From: Anodontia alba
Taxonomy: Eukaryota > Mollusca > Bivalvia > Lucinida > Lucinidae
Length of the DNA stretch: 64,000 nucleotides
Assembly (NCBI GenBank): GCA_964016985.1
Contig: OZ024830.1
Location: forward strand, 65,242,690 to 65,306,689
Reading direction: 5' to 3'
The translations under genes and the position numbers were made by a program. The number at the start of each line of letters is the position of its first letter. The first letter of the stretch is position 1. Of the stretch, positions 31,701 through 35,909 are shown in pieces. The notes below the pieces were generated by a model. The model did no database searches, had not been told where the DNA came from, and saw only the letters and a list, made by a program, of their open reading frames with translations.

Positions 31701-32499
31701 GCCTTATTTTCCCCAAAATCTAAAAAAAAGAATGTCATCTACTTTGGTTTTAATGCCTGGCACTGAAAACTTTCAGGGTTTATCACTATTAACAGTTAAA
31801 TGATGATGAAATCGGTTGATGTCAAACTTAAATGAATGAACTAGAACAAATACATGTATGAAAGATACTTCCACCATTTTGCAAAGGTAGACAATTTCTG
31901 CAGATACTAAATGGTCTGCAAGTATCTGAAACCTTTCAAAATCGATGGTTACAATTAAAGGAAACTGAATTCTTGCCTTTGAGAATAGCCTCCCAAAGAA
32001 AAAGGAGGCAATTATTTCCATGTTACAGTTATTTTCCTTGGAGGTGTTACCCATTCCCCTTAACTGTTTCGAGCCTTAACATTCTATATGTATGAAAGGA
32101 GATGATTCACTTAAAATGCCAAATCCTTGAAAGTAAAATTTAACCTAAGTTATCACTCTGGGCAAATTCAGCAGATAACAAATTGACGATATGTTTTGCC
32201 TTTTTTTTCCCCCGCAATAATTAGGCTGTGACATTTCATGCAAACTGTCTTCAAATTTGCATGAAATGTCAAAGCCTATCTACTGGGAAAAATAACACTT
32301 TTTCAAAATGTCATCTGCTGAAATTTTTACCCAGCATGCTAAGCATTAAGTTGATACATTAAATGCTGATAGGTTAAAGGTTAAATTAGCCCCTATAATG
32401 TAAAGACATAAAATCTCCTTGGACTAAAAGTACCAAATTTACTGTCTTTCCTACTGGTGACAAGCGGACAACGGCTTCATGTACCTTTGACCCAGACAC
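7612..32499 (-). CDS. Unidentified multi-exon gene (at least 11 chained exons, 5' end not found)
   Basis: Minus-strand exons, proposed 5' to 3': 32499-32443, 28525-28473, 26010-25933, then an unresolved gap, 23740-23654, 22851-22781, 22294-22248, 21650-21601, 19614-19560, 16184-16039, 15657-15599, 13152-13094, 12891-12748, 8300-8186, 7702-7612. From 23740 onward they join in phase with no stop, 308 codons including TGA, followed by AATAAA at 7558-7553. Introns are GT-AG and filled with MITEs, a SINE and a Tc1-like element. Peptides are rich in Leu, Ile and Trp and look helical, with no signal peptide or known motif in view. The family is not recognised. Best exons are 16184-16039 and 12891-12748; weak donors were accepted at 23654, 22781, 13094 and 8186 because they keep phase. 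The first three exons may belong to the same gene, but the join to 23740 is out of phase as drawn, so at least one exon is missing. Confidence 0.5.
7861..8083. mobile_element. MITE family B copy 1
   Basis: TTAA at both ends, inner inverted ends related to CCCTTGTCCTGCTGAA, and the shared hairpin core near 7985-8045 (CAGTTGGCTTCTCAGAAGCC). It lies between the last two proposed exons. Confidence 0.75.
8186..8300 (-). CDS. Candidate exon of the unidentified gene
   Basis: A pyrimidine-rich tract and GAG acceptor (8303) precede two bases completing a codon and 37 open codons, including FKFEFDDHSWAVSLTWKLIR. Two donors are possible: GTCAGT after 8190 and GTTATG after 8186. The second keeps phase with the terminal exon. 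The sequence looks coding but both donors are weak. Confidence 0.4.
8430..8578 (+). repeat. Dispersed repeat, copy 1 of 3
   Basis: GAGTTCTTGTTGAACACAG ... purine-rich GGAGAAAAAG tract ... TTACCACCCTACTACC. The same order occurs at 17133-17350 and 33550-33875. It could be an old SINE; no A and B boxes were identified. Confidence 0.5.
8640..8853. mobile_element. MITE family E copy
   Basis: Arms TCAGAAGATGACAAATTG and AATGTCATCTGCTGTAATG, with inner inverted arms around TTTGATATTTCATGCC and GGCATGAAATGTTGAAGCC and a centre TCCTTTAAGGAG. Confidence 0.7.
8959..9578. mobile_element. 620-bp TTAA-flanked element
   Basis: TTAACCCTTCTCTTGCC at the left and GGCAAGATAAGGGTTAA at the right form inverted ends with TTAA target sites. 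It contains an A-run at 9178-9189 and two GTCACGTGAC-like sites near 9115-9140. Unlike the short palindromic MITEs it has a long non-palindromic interior, perhaps a deleted autonomous element. No transposase frame seen. Confidence 0.6.
9650..9970 (+). repeat. Tandem-repeat element, left part
   Basis: Diverged units containing AAAATCACTAGACCATGAAAT and TAGGTCA. The same units resume at 11262, so this block and 11262-12385 look like one element split by an insertion. Confidence 0.6.
9971..11261. mobile_element. Insertion splitting the GACCATGAAATATAGG tandem element
   Basis: Left end CAGGGCTCTGGAAA, right end TTTCCGGAGCTCTG (imperfect inverted ends), with subterminal CGGTCCAG copies near both ends. 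Flanking units are broken at this point on both sides. A hAT-like element is the likeliest reading, but no clean target duplication was found. Inside are A-rich tracts (10547-10615) and a hairpin ending in CATCTGATCAGG. No transposase frame recognised. Confidence 0.5.
11262..12385 (+). repeat. Tandem-repeat element, right part, with terminal hairpin
   Basis: Diverged 110-160-base units with CATGAAAATAAGGTCACAATG and CTTGACCTTATTACACTGAA. It closes with a GGAT/GGAC tract (12278-12330), the hairpin CCCCTCGACATAC/GTATGCCGGGG and GTATAATAAT. This is the same build as the ends at 6526 and 7115. Confidence 0.65.
12510..12722. mobile_element. MITE family B copy 2
   Basis: TTAACCCTTATCCTGCTG at the left, CAGCAGGATAAGGGTTAA at the right, TTAA target sites, and the shared core AGATGGCTTCTGAAGAAGCC at about 12573. 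Confidence 0.85.
12748..12891 (-). CDS. Exon of the unidentified gene
   Basis: Acceptor ACCAACAG at 12893-12892, donor GTAATT at 12747. Two bases, 47 open codons, one base. Peptide starts AWMIHHEVAEIIDPLLVGDF and continues through SISKAFVCLLNCLRSLQ. The other two frames are closed by several stops. An upstream AG (CTGTTGACAG, 12911) would put a stop in this frame. Coding character is among the strongest in the region. Confidence 0.6.
12921..13055. mobile_element. MITE family E fragment
   Basis: TTTCAGTAGACGACATTTTT on the left and CATCAGTTTGTTGTCTGCTG on the right; the inner arms are mostly lost. It abuts exon 12891 on the intron side. Confidence 0.55.
13094..13152 (-). CDS. Candidate exon of the unidentified gene, SINE at its acceptor
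   Basis: Acceptor CTAATTCAG ends at 13153. One base, then YMFHLVGDYGLHCITYWIV, then one base before GTTTTT at 13093. The donor is poor; GTTTGT after 13098 is an alternative in another phase. The acceptor lies in the 11-base target duplication of the SINE at 13162, so the original polypyrimidine tract (TTTGCTCTAATTCAG) is now displaced upstream by 350 bases. Confidence 0.35.
13162..13500 (+). mobile_element. tRNA-derived SINE (Meta/RUDI-like 3' part)
   Basis: A tRNA-like head has an A-box-like GTGGCTCAGTGATAG and B box GGTTCGATCCC (13218-13228). The 3' part ends GTTGAAAGCCACGTTAAACC and a CAAA repeat tail. It is flanked by ATCTGAATTAG at 13151-13161 and 13501-13511, an 11-base duplication. 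The GACGTTAAACCC-type end resembles the conserved Meta/RUDI SINE domain of bivalves. The intact duplication suggests a fairly recent insertion. Confidence 0.9.
13598..13772. mobile_element. MITE family B copy 3 (shortened core)
   Basis: GTCCTGCTGAACCCAG on the left and GGCAAGAGTTAA on the right. The core hairpin is reduced to GTAGATCCAGATCTGCATCTGC. The left TTAA has decayed. Confidence 0.65.
13801..15383 (-). mobile_element. Complete Tc1-like transposon, inactive
   Basis: Perfect 28-base inverted ends at 13801-13828 (TACTGAAAGGAAAAAGAAAC...) and 15356-15383, flanked by TA at 13799-13800 and 15384-15385. Length is 1583 bases. It holds one degenerate transposase on the minus strand and sits in an intron of the unidentified gene, in the same orientation. 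Tc1/mariner elements move by a DDE transposase that binds the ends and inserts at TA. Confidence 0.95.
14013..15024 (-). pseudogene. Tc1-like transposase (DD34E family), broken
   Basis: Start ATG at 15024 (MVRLTDVQRGRAIALLMQGQ), stop TGA at 14015-14013, about 337 codons, normal for the family. An N-terminal helix-turn-helix precedes GRPRVTSR. Catalytic motifs are FTDESRF, GGSVMVWGGI, QQDNARPH and WPPYSPDLTPIAHMWDELDR. Breaks: a frameshift near 14840 just after GRPRVTSR; TGA at 14702-14700, in GL-stop-ARRPYIG where an Arg codon is expected; TGA at 14096-14094 after NNIPM, with reading beyond to GGHTRY. In addition the third catalytic acid is Ala (PIAHMW), 34 residues after the second Asp. Both stops fit CGA-to-TGA decay. 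The element cannot move itself. Confidence 0.93.
15599..15657 (-). CDS. Candidate exon of the unidentified gene
   Basis: Acceptor TATTTACAG at 15658, strong donor GTGAGTAA at 15598. Reads LCIKETSSSVDFTAIHSWA then two bases. Phase 0 start fits the preceding exon (16039) and the two-base overhang fits 13152. The upstream intron side is a family A MITE end, so the acceptor context may have been altered. Confidence 0.4.
15665..15895. mobile_element. MITE family A copy
   Basis: Left end CCATATTTACCCTAGGTATT, inner GTCCATTTTCTAACCTGTTG, core GCAAACAGTGAAGGTCCTGA ... GGGTCTACACTGTCTGCTC, right end GTTATTACGGTAG. The arms are unequal, as in several family A copies. Confidence 0.7.
16039..16184 (-). 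CDS. Exon of the unidentified gene (best supported)
   Basis: Acceptor ATTAGGTTGCAG at 16186-16185, donor GTATGT at 16038-16033. Two bases, then 48 open codons. The peptide begins IYCNHFDLSRQFSQALHDSM, continues PYIEYLKKLQSGNLKRLIKK and ends WLECAFTG. Composition and splice sites are clearly exon-like; the other frames contain stops. It is amphipathic and helical in appearance, with no known motif. It follows exon 19560 in phase (Cys codon split T/GT). Confidence 0.65.
16354..16527. mobile_element. MITE family B copy 4 (shortened core)
   Basis: TTAACTCTAGTCCTGCTGAA and GCTTGGCAAGGGTTAA with TTAA sites. The core is reduced to GCAAACAGTGTAGATCTGC then ACTGTTTGCC. Confidence 0.8.
16545..17045. 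mobile_element. Stacked MITE family C copies
   Basis: Two or more overlapping palindromes with TTCTAATGAGTACCCACAAC and inverse arms TTGTGGTACTCATTAGAAGC around GCGCCTCGCCGAG-like centres, with outer arms CTTATTTCTCCAYRAAA and GGAGAAATAAGAAAAAT. Confidence 0.7.
17133..17350 (+). repeat. Dispersed repeat, copy 2 of 3
   Basis: GAGTTCTTGTTTAATGACAT ... GGAGAAAAGGGATAGAAAAG ... CTACCACCC, in the same order as 8430-8578 and 33550-33875. Confidence 0.5.
17400..17570. mobile_element. MITE family D copy (decayed)
   Basis: ATCGCAACTGCAGCAGATGA at the left and TTGCTTGTCACTTTAAGAG at the right, with inner GCATGAAATTTCAATCTTC. Confidence 0.5.
17640..17846. mobile_element. MITE family B copy 5
   Basis: TTAACCCATGTCATGCAG and CAACAGGACAAGGGTTAA, TTAA sites, core CAGTTGGCTTAAGCCAAATG. 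Confidence 0.8.
17850..18490. other. Intron sequence without a supported feature
   Basis: No MITE of the named families was found in most of this stretch. Minus-strand splice-like signals with short open frames occur near 17905-17975 (after TTTGCTTGCAG) and 18395-18440 (after GTTACATACAG). They are too short to call. A (CA)7 tract sits near 18274. Confidence 0.3.
18497..18860. mobile_element. MITE family C copies
   Basis: Outer arms CAGAGCTCCAGATAAGAGAG and inverse, inner TTGTGGGTACTCATTAGAAG and TTCTAATGAGTACAACAAT. A second decayed copy follows from 18690. Confidence 0.65.
18925..19165. mobile_element. Family M and C MITE fragments beside a G-run
   Basis: Family M arms (CCCACTTTCTGAAATGGAAA, TTGGAGCAAATTCTTTTC) run to about 19085. 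A family C palindrome follows, then a G-rich run at 19171-19203. Confidence 0.5.
19263..19476. mobile_element. MITE family B copy 6
   Basis: TTAACCCTTGTCATGCTGAA and TTCAGCAGGACAAGGGTTAA with TTAA sites. Core CAGTTGGCTTCTTCAGAAGC, a near-perfect hairpin. Confidence 0.9.
19560..19614 (-). CDS. Exon of the unidentified gene
   Basis: Acceptor ATATTTAG at 19616-19615, donor GTATGTCT at 19559. Reads FIWSVLCESLLDQCNSWR plus one base, which makes a Cys codon with the first two bases of the exon at 16184. An in-frame stop lies just upstream of the acceptor. The polypyrimidine tract is poor and a family C MITE lies next to it. Confidence 0.5.
20507..20700. mobile_element. MITE family C copy
   Basis: Ends CATAGCTACAGATAAG and ACCTGTTGCTATG (inverted), inner arms around TGCCTCGCCGAGGCGCTTCT. 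A close relative lies at 35709-35905. Confidence 0.8.
20997..21210. mobile_element. MITE family A copy
   Basis: TAATAACCCTAAGTACTGGA at the left, core GTAGACCCAGATCAGATGCC and its inverse, arm TTTTTAGATACATCAACAGG, then GTTGTAATTCTAGGACAA. Confidence 0.75.
21601..21650 (-). CDS. Exon of the unidentified gene
   Basis: Acceptor GCATTAATTAG at 21652-21651, good donor AAAAG/GTAATTT at 21600. Two bases, then EIQYRLVASNQGSSQK, phase 0 end. It fits the one-base overhang of exon 22248 (Glu codon) and the phase 0 start of 19614. Confidence 0.45.
21660..22180. repeat. Low-complexity and GTATATGAA-type repeat region
   Basis: A G-rich run (21690-21715) followed by irregular repeats of GGTATATGAWTGG / GGCCCCATTTTTCTG, about 55-75 bases apart (21780-22090). 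Open frames on both strands here are repeat-derived. Confidence 0.5.
22248..22294 (-). CDS. Exon of the unidentified gene
   Basis: Acceptor GGCTGCAG at 22296-22295 (or TATTAG at 22316, same phase), good donor AATAG/GTAATTTC at 22247. One base, LVCVKSLSSVDNILI, one base. Phase agrees with 22781 and 21650. Confidence 0.45.
22330..22735. mobile_element. MITE family C interrupted by family B copy 7
   Basis: Family C arms GTTGTGGGTTCTCA and AAGTGCCTGGATGAGGGGCT are separated by the B element at 22413-22627. Removing it restores CTCATTAAAAGTGCC, the family C sequence. Confidence 0.8.
22413..22627. mobile_element. MITE family B copy 7
   Basis: TTAACTCTTGTCCTGCTGAA and TTCAGCAGGACCAGGGTTAA with TTAA sites at both ends, core CAGTTGGCTTCTTCAGAAGC. 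Confidence 0.9.
22781..22851 (-). CDS. Candidate exon of the unidentified gene
   Basis: Good acceptor (TTTCTACCTTTGCTAG, ending 22852); weak donor GTACAT at 22780, chosen for phase. Peptide NVRHSWQALYNMGLTCWLLP then SRL plus two bases. The frame stays open beyond the donor, so the 3' limit is uncertain. Confidence 0.4.
22880..23445 (+). repeat. Old tandem-type repeat, GACCTAGTTTT-related
   Basis: Contains CATCATAGTGACCTAATTTT, CCATGGTAACCTAGTTTTGC and three AACTAGACCA / AACCAGACCA motifs about 140-250 bases apart, recalling the units at 4.3-6.5 kb in decayed form. The open frame at 22924-23160 is not credible as a gene. Confidence 0.4.
23451..23596. mobile_element. MITE family B copy 8 (half deleted)
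   Basis: TTAACCCTTGTCCTGCTGAA left, CAGCAGGACAAGGGTTAA right, TTAA sites. The left arm and half of the core are missing. Confidence 0.85.
23654..23740 (-). CDS. Candidate exon of the unidentified gene
   Basis: Acceptor TGAAATTTCAG at 23742-23741, donor GTACTT at 23653 or GTAACA at 23646. Peptide begins MIVMFFMVLPQRGNSQQETV and ends HVQILSLLH. A second acceptor (TTTTGCCACAAAG, ending 23706) has a better pyrimidine tract. Family D/E-like arms lie upstream. Confidence 0.35.
24185..24560. mobile_element. MITE family C interrupted by family B copy 9
   Basis: Left arm GTTGTGGGTACTCATTAGAA, right arm TATGTGGAGAAATAAGAAA, separated by the B element at 24289-24532. Confidence 0.8.
24289..24532. mobile_element. 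MITE family B copy 9 with internal duplication
   Basis: TTAACCCTTGTCCTGCTGAA at the left, TTGGGTTAA at the right. AGATCCAGATCAGTTGGCTT is tandemly duplicated at about 24407 and 24436, so one hairpin arm is repeated. Confidence 0.85.
24668..24900. mobile_element. MITE family A copy (diverged core)
   Basis: GTACCTTAATATTGGGAC left, TGTAGATGTGTCTAAAACTA, core GTAGAGACACAGATCAAGCT ... TGTTTGCTCAGGCCTGTCTG, right ACTTAAAGCTATCATGATA. Confidence 0.6.
24905..25285. mobile_element. MITE family E interrupted by a TTAA element
   Basis: Family E arms (CTGAGCTAATTCAGATGACA and CAATTTGTCCTCTGCTGAAA) flank an insert bounded by TTAA at 25029-25032 and 25228-25231, which carries the shared hairpin core (CAGATCCAGATCAGGCCC). 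Confidence 0.6.
25613..25823. mobile_element. MITE family D copy
   Basis: TTAACCCTTAAAGCACCAAT and GGCACTTTAAGAGTTAA with TTAA sites. Long arms meet at TGCTTGGCAGACGATTCACA. Near-perfect hairpin. Confidence 0.85.
25933..26010 (-). CDS. Candidate exon of the unidentified gene
   Basis: Acceptor CTTAGTCCAG at 26012-26011. One base, then NKPTSKELKIFLNQHVGILK and WLSNL plus two bases before GTCTGT at 25932 (weak). The frame stays open a further seven codons to a TAG, so a terminal exon is also possible. One-base start fits the overhang of exon 28473 (Gln codon). Its 3' join to 23740 does not work as drawn. Confidence 0.45.
26217..28066 (+). mobile_element. Second GCTCACCTGAG-bounded tandem-repeat element
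   Basis: Left ACAAGTGGCCCATGGGCCAC then TTTGCTCACCTGAG; right GGACAGACGGACAACCGACG, the hairpin CTGAGCC-TTC-GGCTCAG and GTGAGCTAAAA. Ends match the element at 4297-6526. The interior is different: four units of about 445-475 bases (GGTCAAAGGTCATCC near 26327, then 26788, 27233, 27707). The minus-strand open frame at 27824-28147 (SSPEPKAQD...) is repeat-derived. Confidence 0.75.
28080..28150. repeat. Isolated hairpin core
   Basis: ATACAGTGCCGACCATGATT ... AATCATGG-type inverse ... CAACACTGTTTGCAAAA. A diverged copy of the core shared by families A, B and L, abutting the element end at 28066. Confidence 0.6.
28205..28400. mobile_element. MITE family E copy
   Basis: Arms GCAAGATGACAAACTGATGA and AAATTGTTATCTGCTGAAC, inner AACATTTCATGCAAACTGTC and its inverse. 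Confidence 0.7.
28473..28525 (-). CDS. Candidate exon of the unidentified gene
   Basis: Acceptor TTAATCATACACAG at 28527-28526, good donor TACCA/GTAAATC at 28472. Reads TEPKDFTKHNILLSESY plus two bases. Phase agrees with neighbours on both sides (32443 and 26010). Confidence 0.45.
28640..28880. mobile_element. MITE family M copy
   Basis: Imperfect palindrome with arms GGGGAATGGGGACACC and GGTGTATCCATTCCTC, inner CCATTTTGAAAAGGGAGACA. Other copies: 31785-32062, 45105-45595 (split), 46755-46960, 57755-57960, 63010-63240. Confidence 0.6.
28945..29530. mobile_element. Family A MITE copies with a 44-45-bp tandem repeat
   Basis: ACTATATAGTGGGACATC and inner arms to about 29140. GCTGAGCAAACAGTATAAAT / ATTGGGACAGACAG is repeated three times at 29270-29365. 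A second core runs to 29425, then TAGACAAGAAAGGTAATGAG. Confidence 0.6.
29590..30540. other. Intron sequence without a supported feature
   Basis: An A-rich tract at 30060-30086, AT-rich unique sequence, and two AATTACAGGTGGGCTGTCA / AATTATAGGTGAACTGTCA repeats (30280-30340). No exon meeting splice and frame criteria was found. Confidence 0.4.
30548..30755. mobile_element. MITE family E copy
   Basis: GCATGCTGGGTAAAATTTCA left, TTGTCTGCTGAATATGCC right, centre GTCTCCTTAGGAGACA. Confidence 0.75.
31011..31214. mobile_element. MITE family D copy
   Basis: TTAACTCTTAAAGCACCAAG and AGCATAAGGTTAA with TTAA sites, centre GAATCGTCTGCTATGCAGAC. Confidence 0.75.
31505..31765. mobile_element. MITE family D copy with 67-bp arm duplication
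   Basis: Diverged ends AAGTGCCTGTCACAAC and TTTTAATGCCTGGCAC. The segment TTAGCAAACAATTCACATGA to TGTCATCTAC is repeated back to back (about 31606-31672 and 31673-31740). Confidence 0.65.
31783..32062. mobile_element. MITE family M copy
   Basis: Arms near 31783-31900 and GGAGGTGTTACCCATTCCCC at 32041, in the order seen at 28640-28880. Confidence 0.5.
32140..32348. mobile_element. MITE family E copy
   Basis: AATTCAGCAGATAACAAATT left, AATGTCATCTGCTGAAATTT right, inner TGACATTTCATGCAAACTGT and inverse. Confidence 0.8.
32443..32499 (-). CDS. Candidate exon (most upstream found) of the unidentified gene
   Basis: Acceptor GGTTGACCACAG ends at 32500, strong donor GACA/GTAAATTT at 32442. Nineteen codons, VSGSKVHEAVVRLSPVGKT, phase 0 at both ends, matching the start of 28525. 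The acceptor has a poor pyrimidine tract. The frame stays open past the donor. Confidence 0.35.
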
Positions 32500-32914
32500 C
32501 TGTGGTCAACCACATTCATTCATCCTCACTTAATGTTGAAAAATGGATGTTGTCAGTAGTTTTAATACACTATTACCCCTCCCTTTAATTATCATTATTA
32601 TTTTTTGCCGCTTCATTTTTCATTGTTGACAATTTATGGACCTTGTTGAGGCAGGAGAACAATGGATAAACTTCATGACAGGGAAAAACTGTACCATGAA
32701 GAATTTGATGGTGCTTTAATGTTTAACTTGATCTCTAAATATTCTCTATCTAGTAAGATGAATAGATGCACCCTCAAGAGAGGACAGGTTTTGCCTCCCT
32801 TTTTGAAGGGAGACAACTCCAGTAGAAGAGAATTTCCTTCATATTAGAGACAGCATTTCTTAAGGAAAGAATTTGCTCTCAGGGTCAGTGAATTCTATTT
32901 TTTTTTTTAAGACT

Positions 32915-33195
32915 AGTCTTCTAATAAGTACCCACAACATATGTTTTTGTGGAGAAATAAGAAAAACAATTTTCTCAGTACTCTCGTATCATGTTGCCCC
33001 GACCTTAAACCAGTAGGCAATCATTAAAATGACAGCGCAAAGTTGCAAAAGAGTATTTGACAGTAACTCTGAGATAATTTTCTCCAATTCTCCATAAAAA
33101 CATATGTTGTGGGTACTCATTAGCAGCACCTCAGCTAGGCACTTCTGATGAGTACCCACAACATCTGTTTTTTTATGAAGAAATAAGAAAAATTA
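32915..33195. mobile_element. MITE family C copies
   Basis: Half palindrome TAAGTACCCACAACATATGT (32918) and a full one at 33080-33190 (TTGTGGGTACTCATTAGCAG ... TTCTGATGAGTACCCACAAC). Confidence 0.7.
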
Positions 33196-33199
33196 TCCC

Positions 33200-33480
33200 A
33201 AAATTATCACCAAAAACATTCCTCCTTCTACTGAATTGGCTAACACCTACTGCGCTACCAGCACACTTTCTGTGAAAAGACGGCAAGCCGACCCTTTTAA
33301 AAAAGCCACAACAGCAAGCCGACCCCTTTAAAAGTGCTACTTGATGCAAGCAATTATCTTTTCTACAGCTTATAAGCAGTAAACTAAACAAAAGCCATGT
33401 GTAAATAGAAACAAGGATGCTGATTCAGCACTTTTACCAATACACAGAAAACCTGTAAAATAACAATAAAGAAACACCCT
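33200..33480. other. Region with a short direct duplication
   Basis: GCAAGCCGACCCYTTTWAAA occurs twice (33285 and 33313). Minus-strand acceptor-like sites precede short open frames (KDNCLHQVALLKG at about 33328-33367). They are not called as exons because donors are ambiguous. Confidence 0.3.
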
Positions 33481-33549
33481 ATCTGATCAAATAGCCACAC
33501 ACTGCTCTTAGACTGTCATGGATTTAGATTAGACCATGATTTGTTTGTT

Positions 33550-33875
33550 TGAGTTCTTCTTTAACGACATGTCAATCCTTGTGGGTTATTTTGTGCCATC
33601 TCCTTGAGAAAGGGAGAAAAGGAACAGTGGAGCTAGTAACCAAGAGCAGATTACTCCACTAGCTTGGAACTTTGACTCGATGCAATGTCTGCTAAAAGTT
33701 CCTCCAGGCAGATGAGGGAGACTTCTGGAGTAAATTGATGGTGTGAGTAGACAAGAAGAGTGAAAAAAATACAAGAATGAGGGAAAACCTGAATGAGAGT
33801 ACATAAACTAACATAAGAAATACTAACATTCATCCTTCCCACACAACAGCTTCTTACCACCACCCTACCAACCAT
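33550..33875 (+). repeat. Dispersed repeat, copy 3 of 3
   Basis: GAGTTCTTCTTTAACGACAT ... GGGAGAAAAGGAACAG ... TTACCACCACCCTACC. It is longer than the copies at 8430 and 17133, with about 100 extra bases in the middle. Confidence 0.5.
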
Positions 33876-33942
33876 ATAATACTACACTTCACTAAAGCCC
33901 AAACATATTACCATAGCTTCCCTAAGTATTCAGACTAAATAA

Positions 33943-34168
33943 TTAACCCATTCTAGACTGAATGATCTCCCCAACACCATATACTGGAAGAGTCTTATTT
34001 TGATTTTAGGTATGTCAGGCTATGTGATTTAGATATTCCTAGAGAAAAATCATGGAACGATTTGCAAACAGTGGAGCCTTGATTAGACGCCGCATTCTGC
34101 GGCATCTGATCTGGGTCTGCACTGTTTGCCCATTACCCTTTTATGGGTCTCCAGACTACAATGGGTTA
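33943..34168. mobile_element. MITE family L copy
   Basis: TTAACCCATTCTAGACTGAA left, CTACAATGGGTTAA right with TTAA sites; inner TTTAGATATTCCTAGAGAAA; core GCGGCATCTGATCTGGGTCT. Relatives at 37550-37768 and 38420-38636. Confidence 0.7.
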
Positions 34169-34492
34169 ATTGTGTTGAGGTTTTATGGCCCATTCAACCC
34201 ATTAGGGTCATGTCGGGCATGGTAAGTTTACCTAACCCCACTTTTTTCTGGGTAGGCTTAGTTCCCTACACAGTTAACCAGTATGTGTACACATTCTTTT
34301 GCCAGAAGCAGACAACTGCCCTTCTTGAATAAGCGGAAGGGACAGAATGACTGTAGAAAATATTTCATGATCAATCTCTGCGAAAGAATGTTGCCAGACC
34401 CGAGAATGTTGCCAGACCCAGTGTGGATTGAACCCATGACCTCCTGTTCACCAGTCGGACACGCATCGGACTGAGCCACTCAGAGAGCTAAC
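34169..34492 (-). mobile_element. tRNA-headed SINE, full length
   Basis: On the minus strand: tRNA-like head (B-box-like GGTTCAATCCACAC near 34425), body with GTTAACTGTGTAGGG, 3' part TGACCCTAATGGGTTGAATG. A 17-base piece (GAATGTTGCCAGACCC) is duplicated in the body. It is the same family as 62520-62828. Confidence 0.75.
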
Positions 34493-34834
34493 CAAATACC
34501 GTAATCAAATTACAGGAGATAATTTAGCCTGAATACTTACGGCAACTATGATGGTAAATTGTTTGGGCTTAAATGGTCTCCTAGCAGACAAAAGCAATGG
34601 CAGCTACCAAATTCTTAATACATGTACAAATGTACATGTTGGTGAGAGAAACACTTGTGCGAAAAGTGTCAGGTTTAACATAAAACTGTAAAATCAGGAG
34701 AACAGAGAATGCTTTAACCCATTAATGGACACTGGATTCTTTTACCTCACTCATTGGAAAAGTCCATTTTTAATTTTAAGGGGAGTTTGGTTTATTTTAT
34801 TTTTATTATTTCTTTTACAGATATTCTTACACTT

Positions 34835-34910
34835 AATGCAAACAGTGTAGATCCAGATCAGATGCCACAGTCTGTGGCATCTGATCTGGGTCTACACTGT
34901 TTGTCTAGCT
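34835..34910. repeat. Isolated hairpin core, near perfect
   Basis: GCAAACAGTGTAGATCCAGA / TCTGGGTCTACACTGTTTG arms with ATGCCACAGTCTGTGGCAT centre, in AT-rich surroundings without A or B ends recognisable. Confidence 0.7.
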
Positions 34911-35044
34911 CCCATTTTTTTTAAATACAGAAACTAAAAATAAGGGAAACTCTTAATTTCCACTGTAGCACAATAATGTTGGTGGGGCATAAAACAATCA
35001 ATTAGATGATTTAGGTCAAAATGTTTTTAGAATAGTAACAGCTA

Positions 35045-35565
35045 TTATGACACCCTATTTAACCTAAATATTTGGACACCTTATGTCTTTACCAGACTTA
35101 TCCTAAAACTGGAGTAAGTCCATTTTACTACAGTAATAACCCAAAGTATTGGGATAGATAAACCTTTGCAAACAGTGTAGACCCAGATCTGATGCTGCAC
35201 AATGCGGCATCTATCTACACTGTTTGCCATACACACAGCAATATTTAAGGCACATCAACAGGTAGTAAATTAGAGCTAATGTATTTACCTTAAGTATCGG
35301 GACACCTTATCTACTTACCATACTTGTCCTAAAATTTGAAATAGTTCTTTCTACTACCTCTTGATGTGTCTGAAATATTGCTGTATGTATGGCAAACAGT
35401 GTAAACCCTGATCAAATGCCACATTCTGCAGCATCTGATCTGGGTCTACATGTTTGCAAAGGCCTATCTGTCCCAATACTTAGGGCTATTATGGTAGTTC
35501 AAATTTTTAGACAAATATGGTAAGCAGATAAGGTGTCCCAGTACTTAGGGATAATATATTACTGG
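35045..35565. mobile_element. Two to three family A MITEs in tandem
   Basis: Ends AACCCAAAGTATTGGGA (35140), CCTTAAGTATCGGGAC (35282), GTCCCAATACTTAGGGC (35468), GTCCCAGTACTTAGGGA (35535); cores at 35170-35230 and 35390-35455. Elements share or overlap their termini. Confidence 0.7.
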
Positions 35566-35599
35566 GTGATATGTCTGTAACAAACTGCCTGATGACTGG

Positions 35600-35672
35600 A
35601 AAACAGTGTAGACCCTGATAAGATGCCACATTCAGCGGCATCTGATCTGGGTCTACACTGTCTGCAGAAGTA
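35600..35672. repeat. Hairpin core
   Basis: AACAGTGTAGACCCTGATAA and TCTGGGTCTACACTGTCTGC with AGCGGCATCTG centre; flank CAAACTGCCTGATGACTGG is of family A type. Confidence 0.65.
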
Positions 35673-35708
35673 AATTATGCTAATTATGTTTAATAGCTGT
35701 TATTGTTC

Positions 35709-35905
35709 ATAGCTACAGATAAGAGGGGGTATCCACATAATATCTTTCTTATTTCTCCATGAAAACATATGTTGTGGGTACTCATTAGAAGTGCCTTGCG
35801 TTTCGGCGAGGTGCTTCTAATGAGTACCCACAACATATGTTTTTGTGGAGAAATAAGAAAGATATCAGCATTTTTTGGATGAAAAAAATGCCTTAACTGT
35901 TGCTA
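35709..35905. mobile_element. MITE family C copy
   Basis: CATAGCTACAGATAAGAGGG left, CTGTTGCTATG right; inner arms TTGTGGGTACTCATTAGAAG and its perfect inverse around CCTTGCGTTTCGGCGAGG. The best family C reference in the window. Confidence 0.85.
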
Positions 35906-35909
35906 TGAT

